This document shows, piece by piece, positions 41,870 through 50,869 of a stretch of 62,525 bases of DNA. The stretch's first letter is position 1; each line of letters opens with the position of its first letter. Under the pieces are notes generated by a model. It made no database searches. It saw only the letters and a program-made list of their open reading frames with translations, and was not told where the DNA came from. The DNA is from a virus, in the IMG/VR virus record IMGVR_UViG_3300020172_002336, positions 1-62,525 of that record; one strand, written 5' to 3'. The translations under genes and the position numbers were made by a program.

Positions 41870-43414
41870 CTAGTAATACCACGTATAAGTCATACCGCAG
41901 GCGCTCTGTGTGCCGCCACCATAGATAGCGTTAGATCCCGTGTTGTAATTACAGTATTCAAGCGCCGCCATGTAGCCAAGACCGAACGGCAACGCCGATG
42001 CACCGCCGACAGATACCGCAAATCCAGAGCCTGAGTCCGTCGACCCGATAGTATTAAAACCAGTGTGGGTGGCGGTGTTGTTATAGCCCATGCCGATGAT
42101 GATTTGCCCAGAGCCAGTAGAGTTATAATAGTTATGTGCCGTGTTCGCCACCAAGGCATCACGCATACCTCCAGAGACAACGGTCACACGTTCGTTTGCT
42201 GCGCCGTTAACTGGACGCCACGCACTCGCGTTGTATGCCCATGAAGCCGCTGGGTCAGCGACGCTGCTACTTATCGCGACGCGATTGAATGCGTTCCAGA
42301 TACCGATGAAAGCAGCTGAACCTGATCCGCCATACCCTCCGATTTTAAAGTCGATCTGCGACGACGCGTTGAAGTACACCGACCCAACGTACGTGCCCTT
42401 AGTCGCAGCGGGGCCGTTCGTGATGTCGTACTTGTTGACATAAACGCCATTCAGAAGTTGTAGCTCAGTCGTCGCCGCACCCGTCCCGCGGACGCTGGTG
42501 TAGTTGAAGGCCGTGTGAACGCCAGATTGCGACCCGGACGTCGTGATATACGTGCCAGCAATCTGATCGGCCAGCGTCGTGCTCAATTTGTAGCTGTTGG
42601 CGTCAACTTTAGTCACGAAGTAGTCGATATTGGCCGAGAGACCAGTCGGCAGTGCGCCAGTGGTCGTAAAACGTACCGTCGCGCCGTCCCAGAGGCCGTG
42701 GCCAGTATGCGTGACCACGCCCGGCGTAGCGATGGTCACCGTAATGGTCGAACTCGCAGTCCATTTAGGGCCGCGAGTGAGCGTGTTCACGCCAGCGTTA
42801 TTCCACACGAAAAGGTCTTGGATCTGGTACGGCCCAGCTACGGCTGCGCCAGCGTTGCCCACCGCACTGGCCGTCGTGTCGTTGCTCAACTCGGAGAACG
42901 TAATCGCGCTCCAAGTCGTGCCGTCGTACGACGGGTATTGTGCGTACCCGACGCCAGCGGGCGTGTAATAGACGGTTGTCTTGCCCGTCTGATCCGTCGT
43001 CGACACAGGGACGCCAGTCTCCAGCGTAAGTCGGCCTGTCGGAGCGAACGCAGTCATGTACGCGGCGGCGTTCGTGAGCGGGCTGAGCCACCCCGTGCCG
43101 CTGTAGAACTCAAAAACGCTAGTCGTGGTGTTCCACCGCATCATGCCAGCAGTTGGTGCCGCGGGCCGTTCGACGGTCGACCCGGATGCACCAGTGATCG
43201 CCCCCGTCGTGAGTGGGAAGGTCACGTCCCAAGTAGCCGAAAACGCCATCGGCAGTTCCTGCACCGCGCCAGCGCCCGACGTGTCACGGCCCATGATCTT
43301 GCCAGCGGCCATCGTGATCGTGTGGCCGTCGTTCCAATCTGACGGCTGCACCACGGTGCTATCGGTGCCGTCCGCCTTAGGACTTACAAACGGATGGGTG
43401 ACTACGATAGCCAT
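41870..43414 (-). CDS. Tail fibre-like protein (514 aa)
   Basis: Begins MAIVVTHPFVSPKADGTDST with VQPSDWNDGHTI, a common opening of phage fibre and spike proteins, followed by PAAPTAGMMRWNTTTSVFEFYSG-type repeats (split here) and long Gly/Ser/Thr-rich beta sequence. The C-terminus (NTGSNAIYGGG) is beta-helical looking. Likely host recognition. Confidence 0.7.
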   Translation of the reverse strand: MAIVVTHPFVSPKADGTDSTVVQPSDWNDGHTITMAAGKIMGRDTSGAGAVQELPMAFSATWDVTFPLTTGAITGASGSTVERPAAPTAGMMRWNTTTSVFEFYSGTGWLSPLTNAAAYMTAFAPTGRLTLETGVPVSTTDQTGKTTVYYTPAGVGYAQYPSYDGTTWSAITFSELSNDTTASAVGNAGAAVAGPYQIQDLFVWNNAGVNTLTRGPKWTASSTITVTIATPGVVTHTGHGLWDGATVRFTTTGALPTGLSANIDYFVTKVDANSYKLSTTLADQIAGTYITTSGSQSGVHTAFNYTSVRGTGAATTELQLLNGVYVNKYDITNGPAATKGTYVGSVYFNASSQIDFKIGGYGGSGSAAFIGIWNAFNRVAISSSVADPAASWAYNASAWRPVNGAANERVTVVSGGMRDALVANTAHNYYNSTGSGQIIIGMGYNNTATHTGFNTIGSTDSGSGFAVSVGGASALPFGLGYMAALEYCNYNTGSNAIYGGGTQSACGMTYTWYY

Positions 43415-44031
43415 TATGCGCCCCTCTGCGAACCGACGGCGTAACTTGGGAACGTCCAGTTAGTCTGGCCGTACACGTTCGCCTTGATGGCTTCAACGCG
43501 CGCCTTGGATTTACCAGACCTGAACACCCGCATGTAGAAGTCAGCTTTTCTATTGTCGGTGTATGGTTTGCCGCCGTGAGCGAACATCTTTCCGAGCGTT
43601 CCTGCAAGCAAGATGTCGCCGTACTTGAGCATTACCCACGAAGGTAATACCGGGTATCCATCGCTGTCGACTGGATCCTTCACAGTCTTCGAAACCAGCG
43701 CCACCCAAGTCGCCGCTGTCGAAGGCGTGACCCCCAAGACGAGGTACCCGGGGATGTTCATAGAGCAGGGCGCGACCGGCTTCTTGTCGATGTCGGTGCT
43801 CTCGAACAACGTAAGCAGACGGATGATAGTTCCGTCAGCCAAAGGTGTGAGTGTGTAAGAACGATCGTTGGCCACGACCGGCACGGTGATTTCTTCGGTC
43901 CACACATTCGTGGCGTCGAAAAACTCGCGCGCAGCGGCGAACAACTCGGCTTGGATCGCACTGGTGATCGAGCCCGGAAGGTTAACGCGGGCGTCAGCTA
44001 CAAGCCGAAGGATCTCGCTGCTGGCGGTCAT
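43414..44031 (-). CDS. Tail tubular protein A / adaptor-like (205 aa)
   Basis: Start overlaps the stop of the adaptor-like gene upstream. Helix (AIQAELFAAAREFFDATNVW) then EEITVPVVANDRSYTLTP then VMLKYGDILLAGTLGKMFA match the helical/beta layout of podovirus adaptor proteins. Probably connects portal and nozzle. Confidence 0.6.
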   Translation of the reverse strand: MTASSEILRLVADARVNLPGSITSAIQAELFAAAREFFDATNVWTEEITVPVVANDRSYTLTPLADGTIIRLLTLFESTDIDKKPVAPCSMNIPGYLVLGVTPSTAATWVALVSKTVKDPVDSDGYPVLPSWVMLKYGDILLAGTLGKMFAHGGKPYTDNRKADFYMRVFRSGKSKARVEAIKANVYGQTNWTFPSYAVGSQRGA

Positions 44032-44420
44032 TAAGCACTCCCAACGGGTCCGGTCAGCTTCTTCGTGAAGGTGTTCAGCAGAGCGGCGGCGCGAGCGTCT
44101 TGATTGCCCTCGTCGTCTTCAAGCTCGCAGAGTCCAGCCACGTAAAAAACCAACGCCGGACGGTACTGTAGCTCGAAACTGATCGCCGTGCCACTGTCTG
44201 ACGTCGTGTACTGCGGAATGGTGTCAGGAGTAGCGCGCCACAAGTCCGGCCGAATGAACCGGCTCTCCAGCAGCCCCATATTCAGGTGTTGGTAAACGAC
44301 CGCGTCGGGCCACCGAACGCCACCCGTATCCTGCAGGAGGGCACGGACCGCGGTGACGATGTCACCGACAGTCGTGTATCCAGCAACAGTGGATACAGTG
44401 AAGAAATACGGGACTGGCAC
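44031..44420 (-). CDS. Head-tail adaptor-like protein, DUF6682-type (129 aa)
   Basis: GTG start within GGAGGTAACCGTG of a palindrome copy. VGDIVTAVRALLQDTGGVRWP, LNMGLLESRFIRPDL and PALVFYVAGLC fit the DUF6682 family of phage connector proteins (helix, W-P, then R-P-D). Function inferred from position only. Confidence 0.6.
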   Translation of the reverse strand: MPVPYFFTVSTVAGYTTVGDIVTAVRALLQDTGGVRWPDAVVYQHLNMGLLESRFIRPDLWRATPDTIPQYTTSDSGTAISFELQYRPALVFYVAGLCELEDDEGNQDARAAALLNTFTKKLTGPVGSA

Positions 44421-44440
44421 GGTTACCTCCGGGGGTAAGC

Positions 44441-44548
44441 TTACTTCTTCGGCTCTTCGCGCTTACTCATCATCTCACGCATGGCGTCGACCTGCTTCCG
44501 CAGGCTGGCGATCTCGTGCATCTTTTTAGTGAGTTCAGTCTCGTTCAC
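44441..44548 (-). CDS. 35-aa coiled-coil peptide
   Basis: A GTG start with AAGGAG eight bases upstream gives a 35-residue, heptad-like peptide ending MSKREEPKK. The same ending (KREEPKK) closes the 71-aa signal-peptide protein at 44947, so this may be a truncated duplicate without signal peptide. Confidence 0.55.
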   Translation of the reverse strand: MNETELTKKMHEIASLRKQVDAMREMMSKREEPKK

Positions 44549-44559
44549 GGCGCGGCTCC

Positions 44560-44790
44560 TTACGGCTTGGCGGGCGGCGGTGTCTTGGCCTTCGCCAACT
44601 CAGCGCGGGCTTCCTGTAGCTGCTTGCCCAGCTTCTGGACCTCAGCGGCCAGCTTGATCACCTGACCGCTGCGCTCGTTCAGAAGCTGCATCGCAACGTC
44701 CAGTTCTTCGTTGTGTGTCTGCTGTTGGGCCTGCGCGAAGGCGGGGGCCGACAGGAGCAGGGCGGCAACGATGGCGGCGATCTTCCTCAC
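44560..44790 (-). CDS. Exported coiled-coil protein (76 aa)
   Basis: The GTG start overlaps the upstream TAG. The N-terminus MRKIAAIVAALLLSAPAFAQ is a classical Sec signal peptide with cleavage after AFA or FAQ; the rest is a heptad-rich helix (ITKLAAEVQKLGKQLQ-like) with a Pro-rich end. A secreted or periplasmic small coiled coil inside a tail cluster is unusual. Confidence 0.7.
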   Translation of the reverse strand: MRKIAAIVAALLLSAPAFAQAQQQTHNEELDVAMQLLNERSGQVIKLAAEVQKLGKQLQEARAELAKAKTPPPAKP

Positions 44791-44900
44791 TACTTCATCC
44801 TTTTCTTGAGTTGCTCGATTTCGGCCTTGAGGTTGTCGTTGGCCGTCTTCAGTTCGCGAATGGCACCAGCAAAATACGGTGCCAGTTCTTGGTACTTGAC
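44790..44900 (-). pseudogene. Orphan S74-tail-like coiled-coil ORF without a normal start codon
   Basis: The frame reads KYQELAPYFAGAIRELKTAN then DNLKAEIEQLKKRMK and stops, resembling the C-terminal helix of intramolecular chaperone domains. AAGGAG is at the right distance, but the codon at the start position is GTC, where the neighbouring duplicate (44548) has GTG. Either it is inactivated or an unusual start is used. Confidence 0.5.
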
Positions 44901-44946
44901 GGCGCGTCTCCTTACGGCTTGGCGGTCAGACCATCGGGGCGCTGGC

Positions 44947-45162
44947 TCACTTCTTCGGCTCCTCTCGCTTCGGCAACTTCTCGCGCATCGTCTCCAGTTG
45001 CCCGCGCAGCAGGGCGATCTCGTCGAGCATGTCGGAGACCTTGGCCTCGGCTACCGCCAGTTGGCTGACGAGGTACTGCTTGCCAGTTGGGAGTTGTTCA
45101 GCGGGCTGTTGAGCAAACGCGAGGCTCGACAGGAAGATCAGAATCGCGGCAAGTTTCAGCAT
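44947..45162 (-). CDS. Exported coiled-coil protein (71 aa)
   Basis: MLKLAAILIFLSSLAFAQ is a Sec signal peptide; after it a coiled coil (VSQLAVAEAKVSDMLDEIAL) ends KREEPKK. It overlaps the end of the fibre-like gene by 7 nt. Likely paralogous in design to the protein at 44560. Function unknown. Confidence 0.7.
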   Translation of the reverse strand: MLKLAAILIFLSSLAFAQQPAEQLPTGKQYLVSQLAVAEAKVSDMLDEIALLRGQLETMREKLPKREEPKK

Positions 45163-47729
45163 GTTGTGATGATCCCTTTTGTTACGACGGCGGTGGCAGG
45201 ATTGAAGGTGCCGACCGTGCAGTTGACGCCCGGCGTACCGTTCGCCTGATAGGCGGTTGTGGCATTGATCGTGGCTCCGGTGATGGTACCGCTCGCCAGC
45301 ACCGATGCCAGCGATATGCCGCCCGCAATCGAGCCGATTGCGCCTGTTCCGAACCCCATGATCCCTGCGGATATTCTGGAGATTGCTGTATCGGCAGAAG
45401 CCAAGGAGGAGCCTGAAGAAAATCCGATGAGGCCATCCGACCGCCCTCGGATGGCACCGCTGAATTCCCAGCGAGGCACGGTAAGGGTCGCAAGACTGAT
45501 GATGGCGGCTGATCGCCTATAAAAGCCGGTGGTAGGCTCGGACGTGAACACCAGAGATGGCAGCGCCGACGTGCCGTCCGCGACTCCAAGGACACCTGTA
45601 AACGTCCCCGAAGTGGCCGTAATGGTACTCGGTGTCGTAGCGCCAATAGCTCCCGGTGACGCAAAGGTCGCTCCACTCAGGCTGCTGGCGTTGAGGTTGG
45701 CAACATTAGTTGTCGAGGCAACGACGAAAGGCGCTGTACCAGTGGCTAAAGTCGAAGTTATCTGTCCCGTAACGCTGGCCCCCGAACTCATAGAGACGAT
45801 GCCGCTGCCCGCCGGGGTGAGCGTAATGTTGCCCGACGCCAGCACCGCATTGATCGACGCGGTACCGGGCGTCGTTGACCAGCCCATACCATTCCCAGCC
45901 TGCGTGGAAATCAACAGCCCGTCGTCAAATTTCGAGAACGGGCTAGTGATGATGCCATGCGCCCACTGCCCGGAAATCTGCGTGTGGGCGTAGGGAACAT
46001 CGGTTGCGAAGAACAACGCCTGATCCGATCCACCACCAGATACTGTCGCCGCCGCCACACCGGCCCCGGTGATGTTAAAGGTGGTCGATGTCAGGCCGGA
46101 AATCGTGTACGAGCCAGCGCCGAACGTCACACCGCTGATGGTGTAGGACATCGGAAGGTAGATACTGTCGCCATTCGACCTGAAAGAAAGTCCAGCGACG
46201 CTGCCAGCCCCTGCCGTGACGGTGATGGTCGAAGTACCAATCGTCGTTCTGAACGGATTGGAACCTAGATAAGTATACGAGCCATAGTCGTCATGCCCCA
46301 CGCCGCCGTGGCTCGCCACAGTATCCTGCGGGCCGCCAACGAGGGAATTGGGCGATATGGCGAAGCAATGGTAGAAGCGCGTAGGAACCTGATGCCCGTT
46401 GCACGAGTATCCGAAATCGACGTGCGTTGGCGTGCCGCCGCCAGATGCACCAAGCAGGCTGTTGAACGCAACGATCTGATCAGCTTCCGTCAAGTTGGGA
46501 GTCGTGAAGCGCGTGGCGTAATAGCCCTTGTTCGCACCACGATTAACAACGTCCAACTCGCGGCCCGTCACCGCCCAATAGTTGAGCAGCGACGTGTCGG
46601 GCGGGGATACGCTGACGCTCCATTCGTTTTGATAGATCGGCCCCGCGCCGGGCATCGGAATGTAATTTCGAGGATTGGCATACTGAATGTTGCCTCTGTT
46701 CAGGTAGAAGCCGTCTGCTCCGCTCGTCCAGTTGATGGTAGCGCGGTTGTGGTACACTGCGAAGTCGGGTTCCACCGTCACGGCCGCACCACCGCCCGTG
46801 GCTGTGGAGGAAGCAGCACCGCTCGCCGTCACGGTGAAGGTGTTGTCATCTACGATGGACTGCACCTTGTACCACCCCGACAGCGTGATGCCGCCGACCG
46901 CCGTTGCGCCACCGATGTTTACATAGGTTGGATATGTGGTGACGTTGATCGAATTGTTAGCAGCCCCACAACATGTCGCCCACGTCACGGTGACCGTGGC
47001 GCTACCGTTCTGCGTCGAGATCGGATTGATCAGGAGCGTGCTTGTCGGCTGATTGCTGTTCGCAGGGCGGCGCTCATCGCCAATGATACCGCCCGGTATC
47101 GTGCCCCGGATGGCGCTAGAGTACATCGCGGGTATGGATGAAATATACAGACTGCCGTTGTTATACGGCCCGCTGCCACGCTCGCCGCGAAGAAGTGTGC
47201 CTTTGGAGGCCCCGGCGTCGGTGAAGCCAAAAATGAGGAAAGGCGAGCCCGTGTTGTTCCCCGTTTCGGCCGTGCTGAAGGCGCTCACAGTCCAGCGGCT
47301 GACACCGGCAGTATTAAACCCCAGCGTCCGGTTCGTTCCGGCAGCGCCGCTGATAAAGGCTTGAGTTGTGATAGTCAGATTGGAAGGCAGCGTCGTGGAG
47401 AACGCGGGCGTTCCCGTGGCGCCGCCGATCATCACACTGCTGACGGGGGATGTTTTCCCGACGGCAAGCGGCGTTGCCGCTCGCGTGTAGCAGACAGTCG
47501 TGCCAGCCGTCGGCTGCACTTGAAAGACATCGTCGGCTGCCGAGCAGGCTCCGCTCGACAGGTTAAAGATGCCGGGGTTCGCGTCGAGAACCTGCACGAC
47601 GCCAGGGCGCGCGATCGTCATCGCCTTGAGCGCCGCAATGGTCGATACTGTGAATAAGTCCTGTTTGGTCTGGGCGAGAGCCGGGGAGGCAATGACCAGC
47701 GAGAGGAGCGTAAGAAGCAGCTTTTTCAT
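45156..47729 (-). CDS. Large tail fibre/spike-like protein with Sec signal peptide (857 aa)
   Basis: The ATG at 47729 overlaps the upstream stop (ATGA) and gives MKKLLLTLLSLVIASPALAQ, a textbook signal peptide. The remaining 835 residues are Gly/Ser/Thr/Ala-rich with repeats such as TTGFYRRSAAIISL and TSTTFNITGAG, typical of fibre shafts and beta helices. A virion protein normally stays in the cytoplasm, so the signal peptide is odd; it could be a secreted adhesin-like or depolymerase-type protein. Confidence 0.7.
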   Translation of the reverse strand: MKKLLLTLLSLVIASPALAQTKQDLFTVSTIAALKAMTIARPGVVQVLDANPGIFNLSSGACSAADDVFQVQPTAGTTVCYTRAATPLAVGKTSPVSSVMIGGATGTPAFSTTLPSNLTITTQAFISGAAGTNRTLGFNTAGVSRWTVSAFSTAETGNNTGSPFLIFGFTDAGASKGTLLRGERGSGPYNNGSLYISSIPAMYSSAIRGTIPGGIIGDERRPANSNQPTSTLLINPISTQNGSATVTVTWATCCGAANNSINVTTYPTYVNIGGATAVGGITLSGWYKVQSIVDDNTFTVTASGAASSTATGGGAAVTVEPDFAVYHNRATINWTSGADGFYLNRGNIQYANPRNYIPMPGAGPIYQNEWSVSVSPPDTSLLNYWAVTGRELDVVNRGANKGYYATRFTTPNLTEADQIVAFNSLLGASGGGTPTHVDFGYSCNGHQVPTRFYHCFAISPNSLVGGPQDTVASHGGVGHDDYGSYTYLGSNPFRTTIGTSTITVTAGAGSVAGLSFRSNGDSIYLPMSYTISGVTFGAGSYTISGLTSTTFNITGAGVAAATVSGGGSDQALFFATDVPYAHTQISGQWAHGIITSPFSKFDDGLLISTQAGNGMGWSTTPGTASINAVLASGNITLTPAGSGIVSMSSGASVTGQITSTLATGTAPFVVASTTNVANLNASSLSGATFASPGAIGATTPSTITATSGTFTGVLGVADGTSALPSLVFTSEPTTGFYRRSAAIISLATLTVPRWEFSGAIRGRSDGLIGFSSGSSLASADTAISRISAGIMGFGTGAIGSIAGGISLASVLASGTITGATINATTAYQANGTPGVNCTVGTFNPATAVVTKGIITTC

Positions 47730-48136
47730 GCGACTGACCATGTTCCTGATACTGTTTGAACAACCCAGACGGTGGACGATCGGCATTTAAAGTAGACGTA
47801 TGAGCCGACCGAACTAGAAGTTAGCGAGCCACCCGAGGACGACGGCACCGTACCCATATACACGAACGACCCGCCGGGGGCTTGTATAATGAGATTATAG
47901 GCAGCCATGACGGCGAAGCCAAATACTAAACCGACCGCCGGGGTTGGCAGAGTGAATGTGACAGTTCCGGCAGCGCCGATATTGTCAAACTCTGTGAACG
48001 TGTCGGCGGCGAGAACACTGTAGTTGGCCGTCTTGGACGCGTACACAGCGAGGGCCGACGGCGTTAGTGCCGCAAAATTAGCGTTCAAGGCGTCAACGAA
48101 CGCCTGAGAAGCTCCTGTTACCGGGAAGTCCGTCAT
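47726..48136 (-). CDS. Small beta-rich virion-region protein (136 aa)
   Basis: AGGAG precedes the ATG. It starts MTDFPVTGASQAFVDALNAN then has YSVLAADTFTEFDN, GTVTFTLPTP and a Ser-rich end, a pattern of small beta-sandwich decoration or fibre-base modules. Its stop overlaps the next start. Confidence 0.6.
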   Translation of the reverse strand: MTDFPVTGASQAFVDALNANFAALTPSALAVYASKTANYSVLAADTFTEFDNIGAAGTVTFTLPTPAVGLVFGFAVMAAYNLIIQAPGGSFVYMGTVPSSSGGSLTSSSVGSYVYFKCRSSTVWVVQTVSGTWSVA

Positions 48137-48158
48137 GTGTAGCTCCTGTCATCAGGTG

Positions 48159-48200
48159 GAAAAAAGACGGGGGAGGTTACCCTTTCAGGTAACACCCCCC
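48159..48200 (-). terminator. Rho-independent terminator after the capsid gene, built on a palindrome copy
   Basis: On the - strand a stem of GGGGG plus GTTACC pairs with GGTAAC plus CCCCC around TGAAAG (palindrome 48176-48193), followed directly by GTCTTTTTT. It would end or attenuate transcription from portal/capsid genes before the fibre genes. Confidence 0.75.
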
Positions 48201-48231
48201 CGCTCCAGCCCCCCGGCAAGGGAGTTGTGGT

Positions 48232-49218
48232 TTACCCGGCGAGGACGATGGCCTGAGCCAGCGCAGTACCGTCAACCACCTTGTAGCCGTAGACCTGCAG
48301 GCCGCGCAGAATCTGACCGAAGGTGCGCTCCGAGCGAAGCGTCTCCATGTTCGTCATCTGCGACGCGAAGGTCAGGCCGTGGGCGTGACCGGCGTAGACC
48401 GCGTACTCGCCAGCGGCGAGGCCACCAGCCACACCATTCGGAAGCAGGTTGGACACGTAGACCGTAAAGCGGTCGACCATGCCGATGCGGCCGTTGCGGA
48501 TCATCGTGACGCCATCGCCAGACATGTAAGCCTGACGGAGTTCCGACTTCTTGATGAGCGTGCTCATCCACGTCGGGATGACGACCCAGCGGCCCGCTTC
48601 GGGGATGTTGCGCTCGTCCAGCACCTGACCGAGGCGCAGGAGGACATCGAGGACGTCGACCTGACCCGCAGCCGGGCTGTTCGCCACGACGGTCAGGGGG
48701 GTGCCCGTCACGCCGAGGTTGATGTTGGCCGAGTAGAAGCCCGCCGTCGCGCCGCGATTGGTGGTGGCAGTGGCACCGTTGAGGATGCCGAGCAGGACCG
48801 CGGAGTCGATCGTGATCTTCATCTGCTGAGCGGCGTCGTCGGACCACAGGGACATGTTGTTCACGTCCGACTGGATCTTCATCACGTCGTCGAGCATCGT
48901 GTTGAAGTACTTGCCTTGGTCGATGTTCAGCACGACCACGGTACCGACCGGACGTTCGACCGTCAGATCGCCGCCCGCGAGGTAGTCGCGGATGGTCACG
49001 GTCGGCTTGGTGCGAATGTTCACCTTGTCGCCGTGGGCCTTGATCTCGCCCTCGTAGTCGGTGTTGCTGATCGCAGCCAGCACGGTGGCGGCGTAGAACT
49101 TCTCGATCAGCTTGCCAGACCAAATCTCCGGGATGAACACACCCGTCATGGTCGGCATCGAGGTGCCAGAAGGATATACTGCGGGGGTAGTGCCGCCCGT
49201 TGCAAGACCGAAAGCCAT
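48232..49218 (-). CDS. Major capsid protein (328 aa)
   Basis: AGGAGG precedes the ATG. GVFIPEIWSGKLIEKFYAAT, then the long strand NIRTKPTVTIRDY and helical segments ending GYKVVDGTALAQAIVLAG match coat proteins of the HK97 fold in N4/P22-like podoviruses. It lies directly downstream of the scaffold gene, and a terminator follows it, the usual arrangement for the most abundant virion protein. Confidence 0.82.
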   Translation of the reverse strand: MAFGLATGGTTPAVYPSGTSMPTMTGVFIPEIWSGKLIEKFYAATVLAAISNTDYEGEIKAHGDKVNIRTKPTVTIRDYLAGGDLTVERPVGTVVVLNIDQGKYFNTMLDDVMKIQSDVNNMSLWSDDAAQQMKITIDSAVLLGILNGATATTNRGATAGFYSANINLGVTGTPLTVVANSPAAGQVDVLDVLLRLGQVLDERNIPEAGRWVVIPTWMSTLIKKSELRQAYMSGDGVTMIRNGRIGMVDRFTVYVSNLLPNGVAGGLAAGEYAVYAGHAHGLTFASQMTNMETLRSERTFGQILRGLQVYGYKVVDGTALAQAIVLAG

Positions 49219-49267
49219 GGTAGCCTCCTAATTACCGGGGGATACCATGGTGGTCGGCCCCCGTCGG

Positions 49268-50314
49268 TTAAATGATGCGGTTTTCAGTGCCAGCCAAGAT
49301 GATCTCGGCTTCGTACCCGGCTGCTTCGGCTTCCCTGCCACGATAGAACCCACGGTTCTTCGCGTCGTAGAAAGCTTTGACATCGGCTCGGGTGTAGATG
49401 GGTTTCTGGGGCGACGGCGTAACCGGCGTCTGTACGCGAGCGCGTCCCGGTGCTGCGAGGCTTTCCAGTGGGACCTTCGGCTGCCGCGGGGCCTGCGGAG
49501 CAGGGGGAGCGGTAGGGTCGGTCTCAGGCTGTGTGCCCGTGCTTCCGGGGTTCTCAGCGAGGAACCCGTTGCAGATTGCGAGGACCCGGGGGCCGTCGAT
49601 CGACAGCCAAGCCGTTTCCAGCAGTTCCTGACGAATAGCACCACTAATCGGATCGCGCAAGTGGAGCCACGCCTTAAAATCGTCAGAGACGTTCACCGCC
49701 TCAAAGTCAATCTGCGTGTTGAGCCAGTTGCGCATGTTGGTTTCGCGCTCGATGGCGATGTTTTCCGCAGTTGCGTTGACCACGGGGGCGACCGTCTGCA
49801 GCGCCTTCGCTGCCTTGGCTTCGGCGATGCGGGCGATTGTCGCGGTGAGGTCCGGACCCCACGCTTCGAGTTCTTCCGCGGTAAACCCGTCGTCCACGTT
49901 CGAGGCAACCGGCGTGGGTTGCGGCGTCGGCGCGGCGCGGCGAGCCGTCAACTCTGCGGTGAGGTCGGCGATCATCTTCTGATCTTTGGCCTGTTGGATC
50001 TTAAAACGACCCTGCAAGGACTTGTACGAGTGCTCCCACTTCGCCTCGGGGGTGCCCGGCGTCGCGGGAGGCGGCAGTTCATCGTCACCCTGAGGGGTAA
50101 CAATAGCTACTGGCGTCGCGTTCGGGTCGACGACCGTCTGCGGATCCACCACTGGAACGGGTGGAGCGTTCGGATCCACTGGCGCAAGAGACGCGATGTA
50201 CTCGGCTTGGATGCGATCGGCTTCACTGCCCGCGGTGCGGACGGCGGCGGGAGCGTATTCAGGCGTCGGGGCGACAACTGCGGGGGTCTCAGACACTTGC
50301 GGGGCGGGCGACAT
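49268..50314 (-). CDS. Scaffolding protein (348 aa)
   Basis: Acidic, Pro/Ala-rich N-terminus, a long coiled coil at about 100-190 (LQGRFKIQQAKDQKMIADLT) and a basic C-terminal helix region (RADVKAFYDAKNRGFYRGRE), the organisation of phage scaffolds, placed just before the capsid gene. AGGAG precedes the ATG. It overlaps the previous gene by 26 nt. A palindrome-like site encodes VTPQGD. Confidence 0.75.
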   Translation of the reverse strand: MSPAPQVSETPAVVAPTPEYAPAAVRTAGSEADRIQAEYIASLAPVDPNAPPVPVVDPQTVVDPNATPVAIVTPQGDDELPPPATPGTPEAKWEHSYKSLQGRFKIQQAKDQKMIADLTAELTARRAAPTPQPTPVASNVDDGFTAEELEAWGPDLTATIARIAEAKAAKALQTVAPVVNATAENIAIERETNMRNWLNTQIDFEAVNVSDDFKAWLHLRDPISGAIRQELLETAWLSIDGPRVLAICNGFLAENPGSTGTQPETDPTAPPAPQAPRQPKVPLESLAAPGRARVQTPVTPSPQKPIYTRADVKAFYDAKNRGFYRGREAEAAGYEAEIILAGTENRII

Positions 50315-50579
50315 TCATTTTCTCCTCGTATTGCCGGGTTTTGGTGGAACTTTCGACCAGCAGAACCATCAGTTCGTGCATGATCTGGGCTCGGCCCTGT
50401 TGATTTAGGATCTTGCCTTCCGGGGCCGTGACGGTAAGCATTATTTCACGGCTTTCCCAAGCACCGATGACGTTCAAAAACGCCGAAAATTCGCTGGGAG
50501 CAGCCGTTTTGAGGTAGTGCATCGCCATCGACAACCCAACTTTGGGGTCTTTGACGTCTTGGTTGGCCGGGGGAGCCAT
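50289..50579 (-). CDS. Hypothetical protein upstream of the scaffold gene (96 aa)
   Basis: Helical protein (SMAMHYLKTAAPSEFSAFLN, then RAQIMHELMVLLVESSTKT). Not recognised. Location between portal and scaffold suggests a head assembly accessory. Confidence 0.65.
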   Translation of the reverse strand: MAPPANQDVKDPKVGLSMAMHYLKTAAPSEFSAFLNVIGAWESREIMLTVTAPEGKILNQQGRAQIMHELMVLLVESSTKTRQYEEKMNVARPASV

Positions 50580-50593
50580 GCGGAGGGTCCTTA

Positions 50594-50869
50594 TTACTCG
50601 ATCTTGATGCCCTTCGTACCCATCGCCTCGATGTCGGCGTAGGTGGTGAGCGCACCAGCGCCGGAAGGGGTCGCTTTTGCGTACATGCTCATGGTCCGGT
50701 CCGCAGGAGACCCACCCGTGAGCTTGGAAAGGGCGTGGCGGTTGGGCAGCATTTCTTGACGCGAGCCTTTACCAGTCGCCACAAAGTTCTTTTTCCCGCT
50801 GTGTTGACCCAGCGCGTTCTTATTGCCCCAACCACCGCCCATTTTCATGGGCTTTGTACGCATAGCCAT
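50594..50869 (-). CDS. Basic Gly/Lys-rich hypothetical protein (91 aa)
   Basis: Its ATG overlaps the stop of the next upstream gene (TAATG). Basic, Gly-rich N-terminus (MKMGGGWGNKNALGQHSGKK). Probably a small head protein that may contact DNA. Not recognised. Confidence 0.65.
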   Translation of the reverse strand: MAMRTKPMKMGGGWGNKNALGQHSGKKNFVATGKGSRQEMLPNRHALSKLTGGSPADRTMSMYAKATPSGAGALTTYADIEAMGTKGIKIE

